Shown here piece by piece: positions 7,213 to 17,200 of a DNA stretch of 43,525 bases (positions are counted from its first letter, which is position 1; each line of letters starts with the position of its first letter). The notes beneath the pieces are model-generated. The model saw nothing but the letters and a program-made list of their open reading frames with translations, made no database searches and had not been told where the DNA came from. This DNA is from Flavobacteriaceae bacterium bin25. GTDB lineage: Bacteria; Bacteroidota; Bacteroidia; Flavobacteriales; Flavobacteriaceae. The translations under genes and the position numbers were made by a program. The stretch covers positions 1 through 43,525 of the forward strand of contig MPMN01000019.1 in assembly GCA_002238525.1 (NCBI GenBank), given 5' to 3'.

Positions 7213-10139
7213 TTTACTTTTTCATCTATTAGTGCTTCATAGACCAATTGGTGCATACGTGGTCTTATATATTGTTGTGAAATCAATTTGTTTTCCATAG
7301 TAGGATAAGTACGATTGGATAAAAAAACGAAAATCAATTCATTTTCCGGATCGGCCCAAGCAAAAGTACCGGTGAAACCAAAATGTCCAAAACTTTCGTC
7401 TGAAGCATCCTTTGCAACATTTAATCGGGTTGGGTTGATTTTTCGTCTCTTGTCAAACCCAAGTACTCTGTCATTTCCCTGGACTTGAAAATATCTTTTA
7501 TTAAATAAATCAAATGTATCCGAGTCAAAATATTCTTTGCCCATATACTGACCTTTTTGCAAAAACAATTGCATGATAACTGCAACATCTTTAGCATTTG
7601 CAAATAATCCTGCGTGAGCACCCAAACCCCCCATCAAAGCCGATGCCATATCGTGGACATAACCATCTATGTGTCCATAACGAAAATACTGATCATGTTC
7701 CGATGGCACAATTTTTTCATTTTCAAAAGTTAAATACGGATTATAGGTGATATTCTCCAATCCCAATGGCTTTAATAGTCTTCTGGAAATCAACTCATCA
7801 AAAGGCTTAGCATATCGGGTTTGAAAATAGTCCATGAGTAAAATAAAACCCAAATCTGAATAACGATATCTAGGTTTACTCTGTACTTGAGATGTATAAA
7901 TTTCTTCAAGTATCTCTTGGGTGTAATCTTTGTGAAGGAAGAGATTATCAAAGACTTGGATAGGATAATCTTCAGAGTATTTTTGGCTATACAAATCATC
8001 CATAGGCTTGTTTAAACTATTGAGAGTTTTTAAATAAAAAGGAATCCAAGATTTCAACCCAGCGTGATGGGACAATAGTTGCTTGATGGTTAAACCACTT
8101 TTATTTGTTCCCTTTGCTCGAAGGTGAAAATTCTCCAATTTTTCATCCAGGCTCAATTCATTGTTGTCGATTTCCTGCATCACCAATGGAACAGTAGCCA
8201 ATATTTTGGTCAAAGAAGCCAAATCATAAATATGATCGTTTTCGACTTTTATTTGCTTAGAATAAGTATGATATCCAAAGCTCTTTTGATAAACAATTTT
8301 CCCTTTTCTGGCTACTACCATCTGAAGACCCGGAGCAATCATTGAGTCAATGGCAACTTGTGCCAATTCATCTAGTCTATTGAGTTTATCTGAATCAAAA
8401 CCAAGATGTTGGGGATCAACTATAGGCATTGCTTTAGAAATAGGAATATCAATCCCACTTCCCAATTCTATAGACGAGCTAGGTGAAATGGGTAATCTTC
8501 CTTTGATTGAATGAATTCCAACAAGCGCTTGGGCAGCTATTTCTTGAGCTGATGGCGAATTTTGGTATGCCACCAAAATAGATTCCATTTTTTTAGGTGA
8601 CAACAACTGACCCAAAGCATAAGGACTTGTAAAACTGACTAGAATAACCTTAAATTTTTTTGATAGTTTATCAATTAACAACAGTTCATTCTCATTGAAT
8701 CGATAATTAACATAGGGACTTTGATTTCCTTTGTGATAGCTGACTAAAACAGTGTCAAATTCAACAGAAAGGGAATCTATCTCCTTGATATCCTGGGCGT
8801 TTATCTTTTCGAGCTTTAGATATTTTGATATTTCATTTTCAAATGCTTCACCAGATACATCGCCTATCTCCAAATACCCCAAGTGGGTAAATTCTTTTAT
8901 AGGAATCAATTCACTTTGATTTTTTACTAGGGTCAAGGCATCGCTGATAGCTTGATTATATAATTCTTGATCCTGGGACGGATTTAAGTCCTCATGTAAT
9001 CTATCAACATTGACAGGTGAGTAATTGTGGAGTCCAACCTTGTATTTAGCATTGAGTATTTTTTTTACAGAATGTTTAAGCCGTTTAGTTGTAATTTCTC
9101 CTGATTCAACAGCCAGAGTGATTTCTTGTATTCCGGAGGGTATATCATTTGAAATCAAGAGCACATCATTTCCCGCTAGAAAGGCCTCCTTATCAATCCC
9201 TGTTGAAGGGGCCATCATCGTAGCTCCTTTCATATTCAATGCATCTGTTAAAATGAGTCCTTTAAACTTCATTTTCTCTTTCAATAGTCCTGTAACAACA
9301 CGTTTGGACAAGGAGGTTGGTAAGACCGAATCAGTCAAACTTGGAACATTCAAATGAGCAACCATCACCGAGGATAGACCATGCTTAAACAAGTTTCTAT
9401 ATGGGTATAGCTCAATTTCCTTTATTCGATCTTGATCCAGAGAAATTGTGGGAAGAGTAAGGTGCGAATCGGCATCGGTATCTCCATGTCCTGGAAAGTG
9501 TTTTCCTGTGGTTAAAACCCCGGCTTTATGGTGTCCCTTCATATATGCAAGAGATGTTTTTGTCACTCGCTCTTTGGATTCACCAAAGGATCTATTTCCA
9601 ATAATTGGATTGTCTGGATCGGTATTTATATCCAACACAGGACCATGGCTCATATGAATTCCTAGTCGTTGAGCCTGTTGCCCCATTCGAAAACCAATCT
9701 GCTCAATTAAAGACAGATCCTGAATTGCACCTAATGTCATAGCCCAGGGGAAATCAATAACCGAATCCAACCTCATGCCTACGCCCCACTCAGCATCCAT
9801 AGAAACCAGAAGAGGAACATTAGAATTGGCTTGAAATTCATTCAGCCAGAGAGATTGTTTGTGGGGGGTACCCCTAGAAAAAATAACGCCTCCGATATGA
9901 TTTTCTCGAATCAATCTGAGTGTAGTATCAAACTCTTGGTCATTTTCTGAAAATACCATTGGCACAAACAATTGACCAATCTTCTGCTGTAATGTCAAGC
10001 TATTATATACACTATCTACCCATATTTTTTGAAGTTTTCTCTCATCCGGATTCTCCATTAGTAGTGGATGAGGATCCTTTTTTTGAAAATTTAATAATCC
10101 CAGTACTATGAGAACAATAATCCCTAAAACAAATCTCAT
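7209..10139 (-). CDS. GH3 beta-N-acetylhexosaminidase fused to beta-lactamase-type serine hydrolase
   Basis: A 976-residue protein with an N-terminal hydrophobic segment (residues 3-17), so exported or membrane-anchored. Residues about 40-380 are a NagZ-type GH3 domain with the signature GKHFPGHGDTDADSHL near 213. A GH3 C-terminal-type region follows. From about 590 there is a class C beta-lactamase/penicillin-binding fold with the SxxK motif SLTK near residue 640 and a YSD motif. This fusion is known in Bacteroidota and is thought to act on peptidoglycan or its fragments. It starts one base from the stop of the 159-residue gene upstream, and its stop overlaps the bshA start. Confidence 0.92.
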   Translation of the reverse strand: MRFVLGIIVLIVLGLLNFQKKDPHPLLMENPDERKLQKIWVDSVYNSLTLQQKIGQLFVPMVFSENDQEFDTTLRLIRENHIGGVIFSRGTPHKQSLWLNEFQANSNVPLLVSMDAEWGVGMRLDSVIDFPWAMTLGAIQDLSLIEQIGFRMGQQAQRLGIHMSHGPVLDINTDPDNPIIGNRSFGESKERVTKTSLAYMKGHHKAGVLTTGKHFPGHGDTDADSHLTLPTISLDQDRIKEIELYPYRNLFKHGLSSVMVAHLNVPSLTDSVLPTSLSKRVVTGLLKEKMKFKGLILTDALNMKGATMMAPSTGIDKEAFLAGNDVLLISNDIPSGIQEITLAVESGEITTKRLKHSVKKILNAKYKVGLHNYSPVNVDRLHEDLNPSQDQELYNQAISDALTLVKNQSELIPIKEFTHLGYLEIGDVSGEAFENEISKYLKLEKINAQDIKEIDSLSVEFDTVLVSYHKGNQSPYVNYRFNENELLLIDKLSKKFKVILVSFTSPYALGQLLSPKKMESILVAYQNSPSAQEIAAQALVGIHSIKGRLPISPSSSIELGSGIDIPISKAMPIVDPQHLGFDSDKLNRLDELAQVAIDSMIAPGLQMVVARKGKIVYQKSFGYHTYSKQIKVENDHIYDLASLTKILATVPLVMQEIDNNELSLDEKLENFHLRAKGTNKSGLTIKQLLSHHAGLKSWIPFYLKTLNSLNKPMDDLYSQKYSEDYPIQVFDNLFLHKDYTQEILEEIYTSQVQSKPRYRYSDLGFILLMDYFQTRYAKPFDELISRRLLKPLGLENITYNPYLTFENEKIVPSEHDQYFRYGHIDGYVHDMASALMGGLGAHAGLFANAKDVAVIMQLFLQKGQYMGKEYFDSDTFDLFNKRYFQVQGNDRVLGFDKRRKINPTRLNVAKDASDESFGHFGFTGTFAWADPENELIFVFLSNRTYPTMENKLISQQYIRPRMHQLVYEALIDEKVN

Positions 10140-10140
10140 G

Positions 10141-10620
10141 CTATAAATATCTTTTGTGCCAACTATTTTCTAAAGGTACTTGCCAGTTTGATTGCAAGTT
10201 TTTCTTATGTATGATCATATTATTGAATACTGTGGTTTTTTTGGTAACAATACCCTGGTCAATGAACTCCCTAAATCTTGTCAGATCAACAATCTTCAGT
10301 TTACCTTTTGATATAAATGCAACATTCATCCTATTGAGTAAGACCAGATGATATTCTCTTTCAAATCGTTGTATTTCACGCATCAATGCATCAATAGAAC
10401 ATCCGCTGACATTCTGACTCCGATCTACCCCAATGATAAGAAATAAATTATATCTAATCGTATATGCCGTATAAAGTGTGGATTGATGAGATGTCCATTG
10501 ATCTAAAAATACCTTAATTGATTCATCAAGAATTTTAATCTGATTAGATCTTAAAACCTGATTAGATTGAAAAATCCAAATTTTAGATTCATCTGATAAA
10601 GAATCGAAAGAAACAACCAT
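10141..10620 (-). CDS. Conserved Bacteroidota protein, ~160 aa (often misnamed 'ABC transporter ATPase')
   Basis: A 159-residue soluble protein without signal peptide. The pattern resembles a small family widespread in Bacteroidota: an N-terminal SDESKIWIFQSNQ, then YTIRYNLFLIIGVD, SGCSIDALMREIQRFE, NRMNVAFI, TTVFNNMI and a final NWQVPLENSWHKRYL. Databases often label it an ABC transporter ATPase, but it has no Walker A, signature or Walker B motif, so that name is misleading. Function unknown. It is the first gene of a tight minus-strand run (this gene, GH3 fusion, bshA, then the NERD-helicase). Confidence 0.8.
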   Translation of the reverse strand: MVVSFDSLSDESKIWIFQSNQVLRSNQIKILDESIKVFLDQWTSHQSTLYTAYTIRYNLFLIIGVDRSQNVSGCSIDALMREIQRFEREYHLVLLNRMNVAFISKGKLKIVDLTRFREFIDQGIVTKKTTVFNNMIIHKKNLQSNWQVPLENSWHKRYL

Positions 10621-10924
10621 ATATTACCTATAATCAATAACTTAAATAATAAACATGATATTGACAATCTCGGATAAAATCCATGAACACAATATTTTTC
10701 AATTTTGTAAAAAGCATCAAACGGAATAATTCAATTAATTGCTCTGTACCAAATTAAAACACGGGCAATAAATTTACTTCAGTCAATCCATTTTTTAAGT
10801 AAAATAAATCATCCAAACTATAAAAATATTTAGAGGTCATCACTTAAGCGCCTATTAGATTTTTTCCTTGTTGACCATTTTTGTCATCAGATTGTTGAAT
10901 ATCGTTTCTTTCCTCTGTGAACAC
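10621..10924. other. AT-rich intergenic region, no gene seen
   Basis: This stretch lies between the 159-residue gene and the transposase remnant. It is very AT-rich with many stop codons on both strands. It presumably contains the promoter of the minus-strand operon, but I see no clear consensus element. Confidence 0.5.
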
Positions 10925-11720
10925 TTTATCCTTATGCAGAGCTAATTGAAATACTTGTTCAGTGCAGCTTAAAGTTGCCCACTCATGAATGGGTGGTACT
11001 TATCCAAACTTTATCGGGTGGTTCACGGTATGAAAAGACAGCAATTTGAGTCCCTTCTTGCTCTCCATCTGGGTAATGTTATAGGCCGTGGCTATTGGTC
11101 TATACCTTTCCATTTGTAAGCAGCCACCTGGTCAGACTTACTGATATGTCTGGTAAAGATGGACTCAAGTGAGCGTGCCGAGAAATCTTCCTTTCGCATG
11201 GCATCCATACGCTTGACTTTTCCGTACCTTGATAGATTTACCGATGTTACCGCTTTCAATTCTTAACATTATAGCTACTCCCTATCTTTACTTTATCAAC
11301 CCCGATCAAGACGAACTCGTCCATATCTATAGTACCATTCCTAGGGTTCTTGCCACAGGATTTGATAGCCTGTCTGACCTTTTGCATGAAAAGACGGGCA
11401 GTCTTTTCGGTCACTCCATAACCAGCTGCTGTGTACCTTGCAGAAAGGCTCTTGGTACAGGCAGACATCTCAAAGCAGATGAAAAAGGCCTTGCGTAAGC
11501 CGAACTTAACCTTGTGGAACAAGGTATTGGCAGTAGCTGACTCGGTATGACCACAGATGTTACACGTCCTAGAAAAATCCTTGCTTACCTGACAAGCACC
11601 ATGACCACATTTGAAACATTTAAAGCCTTCTTTCCATTTGACCTCAGAAAGGTATTCCTTGCAATCAAAGTCCGTTTTAAAGTGATCAGAAAACTTTAAG
11701 AGGTTTTGTCCTTTAAATAA
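10925..11720 (-). pseudogene. Degenerate IS1595-family (ISXO2-like) transposase
   Basis: Read on the minus strand from 11720, one frame gives the N-terminal zinc-ribbon region (NLLKFSDHFKTDFDCKEYL, CFKCGHGACQ, TCNICGHTES) and continues through KFGLRKAFFICFEMS to DEFVLIG and SSYNVKN, where it hits a stop near 11256. Homology resumes in other frames: RMDAMRKEDFSARSLESIF, then PIATAYNITQMESKKGL, and finally LNKYFN*LCIRIK near 10940, matching the ISXO2 C-terminus. No start codon fits the N-terminus, and at least two frameshifts and internal stops are visible. The element is dead. Clear terminal inverted repeats could not be identified. Confidence 0.85.
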
Positions 11721-12038
11721 AAATATGCATAATAGTCTTTATCTATTGACATCTAAATTATGAAATTAAATGCTTACCTCAATAAAAGTATATTAAAAAT
11801 TATGACATAGGAACTTTTTCACAAAAATTATTCAAAATCTATCGTCTATGTAACTGATATACAAATACTTAAGAGATAAAAATACTCAAAAAAGAGTGAA
11901 AGTCGGGTCTAATAGATAAACTCTTTTCTATATGATTTTCCAGCCATATATTTTGTAATTCTATCAAAATGATACTACTAAATCGCAACCAAAAAACCGA
12001 ATTGGTGGTTATAAATTGGATATCATTTCCTCAATGAA
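11721..12038. other. AT-rich intergenic region, no gene seen
   Basis: This lies between the transposase remnant and the HAD gene. It has no coding-like frame. One end of the former insertion sequence should lie here. Confidence 0.45.
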
Positions 12039-12473
12039 TCAATCATCAAAAACCTCAATAGTCACTTCTTTTTGTACTAGGTCTGTAAATTTTCCATTGT
12101 ATCTGGTGGCACGAACCAAATGATTATCTATCCAATGATAATTCCCACCTCGTGGTTTTCCCATCAAAAGACTGTGGTATTTGAAGCCATTATTTTTCAA
12201 CCAGCGTTCAGTCACCTCCCTATGGGATTCAACTCGAGCAGTAAAAAAGCATATCAGATGACCCTGGTCGTGCCATTTATTCAATGTCTTTAAGGCATCC
12301 GGATACACCTTAGCTGTCTCCATCCTATGAGGTTCCTCATTTGGAATATCATCACATATGGTACCGTCTATATCCACCAAATAATTTTTGACTCCCTCTG
12401 GTAATATTGGGCTGACAGTCAGTCCATCTTCAACTTTCTGGTGTAATAACTTTTCAGCTTCTTTGCGATTCAT
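12039..12473 (-). CDS. Small HAD-superfamily phosphatase
   Basis: A 144-residue cytoplasmic protein. The HAD motif I DIDGT has its nucleophile and acid/base Asp at residues 34 and 36. Motif II is CFFTAR, a Lys is present in the GKPRGG stretch, and WIDNH is near the C-terminus. This compact type occurs across Bacteroidota and is sometimes mislabelled phosphoheptose isomerase. The substrate is unknown. Upstream on the same strand (73 bp gap) is the MlaD-like gene. Confidence 0.8.
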   Translation of the reverse strand: MNRKEAEKLLHQKVEDGLTVSPILPEGVKNYLVDIDGTICDDIPNEEPHRMETAKVYPDALKTLNKWHDQGHLICFFTARVESHREVTERWLKNNGFKYHSLLMGKPRGGNYHWIDNHLVRATRYNGKFTDLVQKEVTIEVFDD

Positions 12474-12546
12474 TGTTCATATTATTGATTTATTATGGCG
12501 TAGAATTAACTTAAAAATATGAAGTGCAGAAAATTGGATTTAATAT

Positions 12547-13485
12547 CTAATTTTCCTTTTTTGGTGTGGTTTTGTCTTTTCTTCCAAATAGTGAAAAATG
12601 AACATATCGCTTTGGATTCGATTGCAAGTCTAACATTAATGAATTTAGATCGGCAGTGGTTTTGGTCAGATTATTGTAGAGCGTTGGATCATTAATTAAT
12701 TGACCTATCGTTCCTTGATTTGAAGTGATTAATCCCATGGCTGAGTTGATTTGAACTATAAGGTGATTAAAATCAACAACGGTTTTATTCAAATCTAACC
12801 TAATCAGCGAATCTGATAGCGATTTAATATTTTCGGATGCGGATACAACATTACTTAGAGTTTGATCAAATGCCCCCCTATTTTTCTCAACTCCTTTCAC
12901 AATTTCAGAAGATAGTTGATTAATATTTTCTACCAACAAGGTAAAATCTTCGAGTGCCCCCTTAAGTTTTATTTGTCCATCATCATCAAACACTTGATTG
13001 AATCCAATGACTAGTGTATCCAAGCTAGTGATTAAATTTTCAAGTTTTGTACGAAGAGGGGCAAACTGATCATTAAGCATACTAGTCAATACTGGTTTAA
13101 CTACGGAGGGTAATTCGTCTCCACTCTTTATCACTTCAGAATCATATATTGGAAGAATTTGTATAGCCCTACCTCCAATGAGACTTGTTTCATACAAAAC
13201 AGCGGAGCTATTTTTTGAAATCTTCAAATCTGAGCGTATATTCATTTCTACTTTAAGGGCAGAAAAGTCCTCGGAAAAATCTATGTCGGAAACTGAGCCT
13301 ACTGAAAAGCCATTGATATTCACATCGGCCCCGACACCCAAACCTTCAACATCATTGAAGTAGCTGTATATCTTTTTCGATCCAGATAAAATGGAATTAT
13401 TTTTCAAAAATGAGTATCCCAATATAAATATCACAATTCCTGCGATGGCGAAAATTGCAACTTTGAGTTCCTTTGTTATTTTCAA
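12547..13485 (-). CDS. MlaD/MCE-domain protein
   Basis: A 312-residue protein with one N-terminal membrane segment (AIFAIAGIVIFILGYSF) followed by an MCE/MlaD domain (residues about 36-115: YSYFNDVEGLGVGADVNING, then VGSVSDID and SLIGGRAIQI). The C-terminal half is predicted helical and probably coiled-coil. MCE proteins bind lipid and work with MlaE/MlaF-type ABC transporters between inner and outer membrane; neither partner is in the window. The start is TTG at 13485-13483. The nearby ATG at 13490 is in another frame and runs straight into TGA, and no in-frame ATG exists before the upstream stop. Confidence 0.87.
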   Translation of the reverse strand: MKITKELKVAIFAIAGIVIFILGYSFLKNNSILSGSKKIYSYFNDVEGLGVGADVNINGFSVGSVSDIDFSEDFSALKVEMNIRSDLKISKNSSAVLYETSLIGGRAIQILPIYDSEVIKSGDELPSVVKPVLTSMLNDQFAPLRTKLENLITSLDTLVIGFNQVFDDDGQIKLKGALEDFTLLVENINQLSSEIVKGVEKNRGAFDQTLSNVVSASENIKSLSDSLIRLDLNKTVVDFNHLIVQINSAMGLITSNQGTIGQLINDPTLYNNLTKTTADLNSLMLDLQSNPKRYVHFSLFGRKDKTTPKKEN

Positions 13486-14225
13486 ATCATGTAATCTGCG
13501 GCAAAAATACTAATAATTTATCCTATGGGTTTCAGGTACTACGGATTATGTTTGTTTTTCTAGGTACAATGTACAATTAAATATTTGAAATAATAAATTG
13601 CTTCTTATTCCACAAAAAAGTTATTAAAGCCTTGAAGAATATTTTTAGTTAAATCCAGACAATGTTTGGAAAAATAGAAAATATTTATTAACTTAGTCCC
13701 ATCATGAAGGATTTGTTCCTTCGTTAGGGTCATGATGTTTTTAAATTGGAGCAATAGGTTAGTACAAAATACTATTGGAGGATCATCGTCAAAACCTGGT
13801 TTTGGGTTATGTTCAAAAGTCGTGGTTTGTATTGATCTGACCAAGCACCTATTATTTGCTTATTTAAAGAAATCACTTGGTAAAGATTTATGTAATAACA
13901 TACATCTTCAAAGAACCAGAGATAGGCATTTTCCTTTTTGGTTCTTTACTTATAAGGGATTAAATATGGAGTTTCAAAGACCAAGCTATGAAATACCCCC
14001 CCTTGTACTTTAAGAATTAATAGACAGTTAGTTAACTGTACTTTTCAATTTTTTTTCCCCTTTAAATCCCTACCCCTATGGTGGTTTTTGATTTCCCTTT
14101 TATTTGATTCCTATCTCTGGGGATTCATAACCTCAATGCACTTTTCGGATGCCAATCTACAGAACACTTCCTTTAATAATACAATGGGAATTTTACCTTA
14201 AACAACGATTATACGAATTATTACC
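13486..14225. other. 740-bp non-coding region upstream of repeat lipoprotein
   Basis: No convincing gene. Weak open frames on both strands (plus 13732-14013, minus 13605-13844) show no recognisable motif and overlap each other. The region contains a C7 run (13996-14002) and a T8 run followed by C4 (about 14049-14060), upstream of the lipoprotein at 14226. It must hold the promoters of that gene and of the MlaD-like gene. Confidence 0.5.
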
Positions 14226-17200
14226 ATGAGATCCAAAGTTTATAAGCATTCCTCGATTTTTTTTATGCTATCCCTCTTGATTTTATTTTCTTGCAATGGA
14301 GAAGGAGGGTCTGGACCTATTGCCCCTCCCCCTCCGGATCCCATTAAATTTACTATCTCCACATCATCTGGTGCCGGAGGGACAATAACAGAAACCCAGA
14401 GAAATATCAACAAGGGGCAATCAGTAAAGATTGTAGCCAAAGCTAATCAGCACTATCAATTAAAAGAATGGGCAGGTGATTGTGGCACTTTCAATAAAAA
14501 TACTTTAGAAATTACGATCACTGCATCTAAAAATTGTTCTATCAGTGTTTCTTTTGAAAAGATCAAGTATAGCATCACCGCCACATCTTCTGATGGAGGT
14601 AGTGTCAATGATGCTCAACCATCAAGTTCGGTAACCGAGCACAAAGAACATGGACAAACAGTTTCTTTTACCGCTAATCCTGAAAAGGGGTATCAGTTAA
14701 GTGGTTGGACAACAGCCGAAGGTAGTGAATGTCCCGAACTTATAGTAGTCAACAACAAAGTGACCTTCACAGTTGCAGGTGATTGTAGTTTAGAAGCAGT
14801 TTTCACCAAGGCACCGCGAACGATTATGATAGAAAAGAACGACCCCATGACGGAACTCCAAAACGGGGAAATAATCATCACACCATCTGAAAATGTTGAC
14901 TATGGCGATGAGGTAATGATTACTGCCACACCCAATGAACATTATACATTTAAAGGTTGGTCTGGGAATTGTGGTGATTTAGACAATGATGAATCAAGTA
15001 TAAAGATTACTATCTTGGAAGATTGTACGATAGGAGCGGTTTTCGAAAAAGCTAGTTATATCGTTGCAGTCACATCTTCAGAAGGGGGAAGCCTAGTCCG
15101 TGATGGGCAGCAAATTGATGATGCATTATCTATCGTCTATGGAGAGACCGCTAAATTAACAGCAATGCCTGACGAGGGTTATGAATTGACACAATGGAGA
15201 AGTGAAAATTGTCCTGACCTTGAAGATTCCATAGAGGTTGAAATTGAGTTCATCGTTGATGGCGATTGTAGTTTGGAAGCGGTATTCACCAAAATTCCTG
15301 TTACCATTACCATAGACACTGCATCAGGGACAAACCTTACAACAGACGACAACCCTGTGACAGGAAGTAACCCCGTAACGGGAAATAGCTCCGAGACGAC
15401 CACCAAAAACGGAAAAATAAAAATCGTAAAAACTGAAAATCCGGATTCCCCCATAGTTTATGGAGATGAAGTAATGATTACTGCCACACCCAATGAGTAC
15501 TATGTTTTCAAAGCCTGGACTGGGAATTGTGGCGATTTAAACAATGATGAATCAAGCATAGTGATTACGATATTGGAGGATTGTACCATAGGAGCAGAAT
15601 TTGAAAAGGTGTCTTATACCATCACAATAGCATCTTCTGATGGAGGTCAAGTGGATTATTTGGGAAGTCCTGTGGATGAGAAATTAACTATAGAATATGG
15701 GCAAAATGTTGTTTTGAAAGCAATCCCCGAAGGGAGTTATCAATTCAGTGATTGGACAACCGCCCCCATAATGGGGAATGAAAAGGAAACATCAAATTGC
15801 CCTATACTTGAAAATAATACAGATCCCCAAATTGAGTTCATCGTTGAAGGTAATTGTAGTTTAAAAGCGGTTTTTGAACAAAGGGCATTTACCTTAACGA
15901 TTTCTTCTACCGAAGGAGGCTCAGTTGGTGATACAGAATCAGGGCAAGAATATGAATACGGAGAAAAAATTTCTTTGATGGCAATTCCCGAAAAAGGCTA
16001 TACGTTTAAAGGATGGGAAATCATGGAATGTCCCGATAATACCGACCTTTCTAGCCCGGAATTAACTTTTACTATCACCGATAATTGTAGCCTAAGAGCA
16101 GTATTTGAAACAAAATCAATAAAAATCTCTGTGCCAAACCAAACGGAACAAGGAACAAAAAACGACCCCATAATGGGGATTACAAACGGGAAAATAAAGG
16201 TCGTAAAAACCGAAAATCCAGATTCCCCCATAGTCTATGGAGACCGAGTAACGATTACTGCTATTCCCGATGAACATTATGAATTCAAGGGTTGGGAGGG
16301 AGATTGTATAGATGAAAAGGTGTCGGAAAACCCTATCACTATTACAGTAACCGAAGATTGTCAAATCAATCCCGTTTTCAATAAAATCTCCTATGTTATT
16401 ACCGTGGAAGCGGATTCCGGGGGTCGCATAAACAATGGCAGACAGGAAATAGATTATGGTGATAGATTTGAGGTAAATGCAACCCCAGACAATGGTTATG
16501 CTTTTGAGCGATGGACATCTGATGGAAAAGGGTGTCCAGACAATTTAGATACTACTTATTCTATTGCTTCATTCAAAGTAATAGGTGATTGTCATTTGGT
16601 CGCTACCTTTACTTTTACCGGTGAATATACCGAAGAACCTGAACAGACTGAAGAACCTGAACAAAATAACGAAGATGAGCAACAGACAACCCAGCAACCA
16701 AATAATCCACCTACGAACAACCAACCACCAACAAATCAAAATCCTGTAACTAACCAGCCAACCACGCAAGAACCGAATGATCCACCTACGGATAACCAGC
16801 CAACAACCGAGATGCCAAATGATCCGCCGCCACCAGATGACCCACCTGCTGATCCATGTCCAAACCCATTGTATGTTGATGCAAATGGAATAATCAAGGC
16901 CATTGAGTGTGCCAGAGATTTGATTGGACAGGAAACACTCATTGACAGCTCCGACGAATCATCCCAAAAGTATTTTATAGCAGATGAGGATGCATTGAGA
17001 AATTTAGTCGCAAATGATGAAAACCTCCAATATGTAAACACCACTTTTGTTACCGATATGTCCAGACTATTTAAAGACAAACAAAATACTAATGGTGATA
17101 TTACCAAGTGGGATACTAGTAATGTAACCAGAATGGATGAAATGTTTTATGGCACCACCACATTCAATCAGGATATAGGAGATTGGAATGTCCCTAAGGT

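Noticed and set aside
11229-11498. Plus-strand open frame in the transposase remnant
   Set aside because: The minus strand clearly encodes the IS1595 transposase; the plus frame is its shadow.
13605-14013. Overlapping open frames on both strands upstream of the repeat lipoprotein
   Set aside because: No recognisable motifs, opposite-strand overlap and no promoter or start context; possibly decayed sequence.
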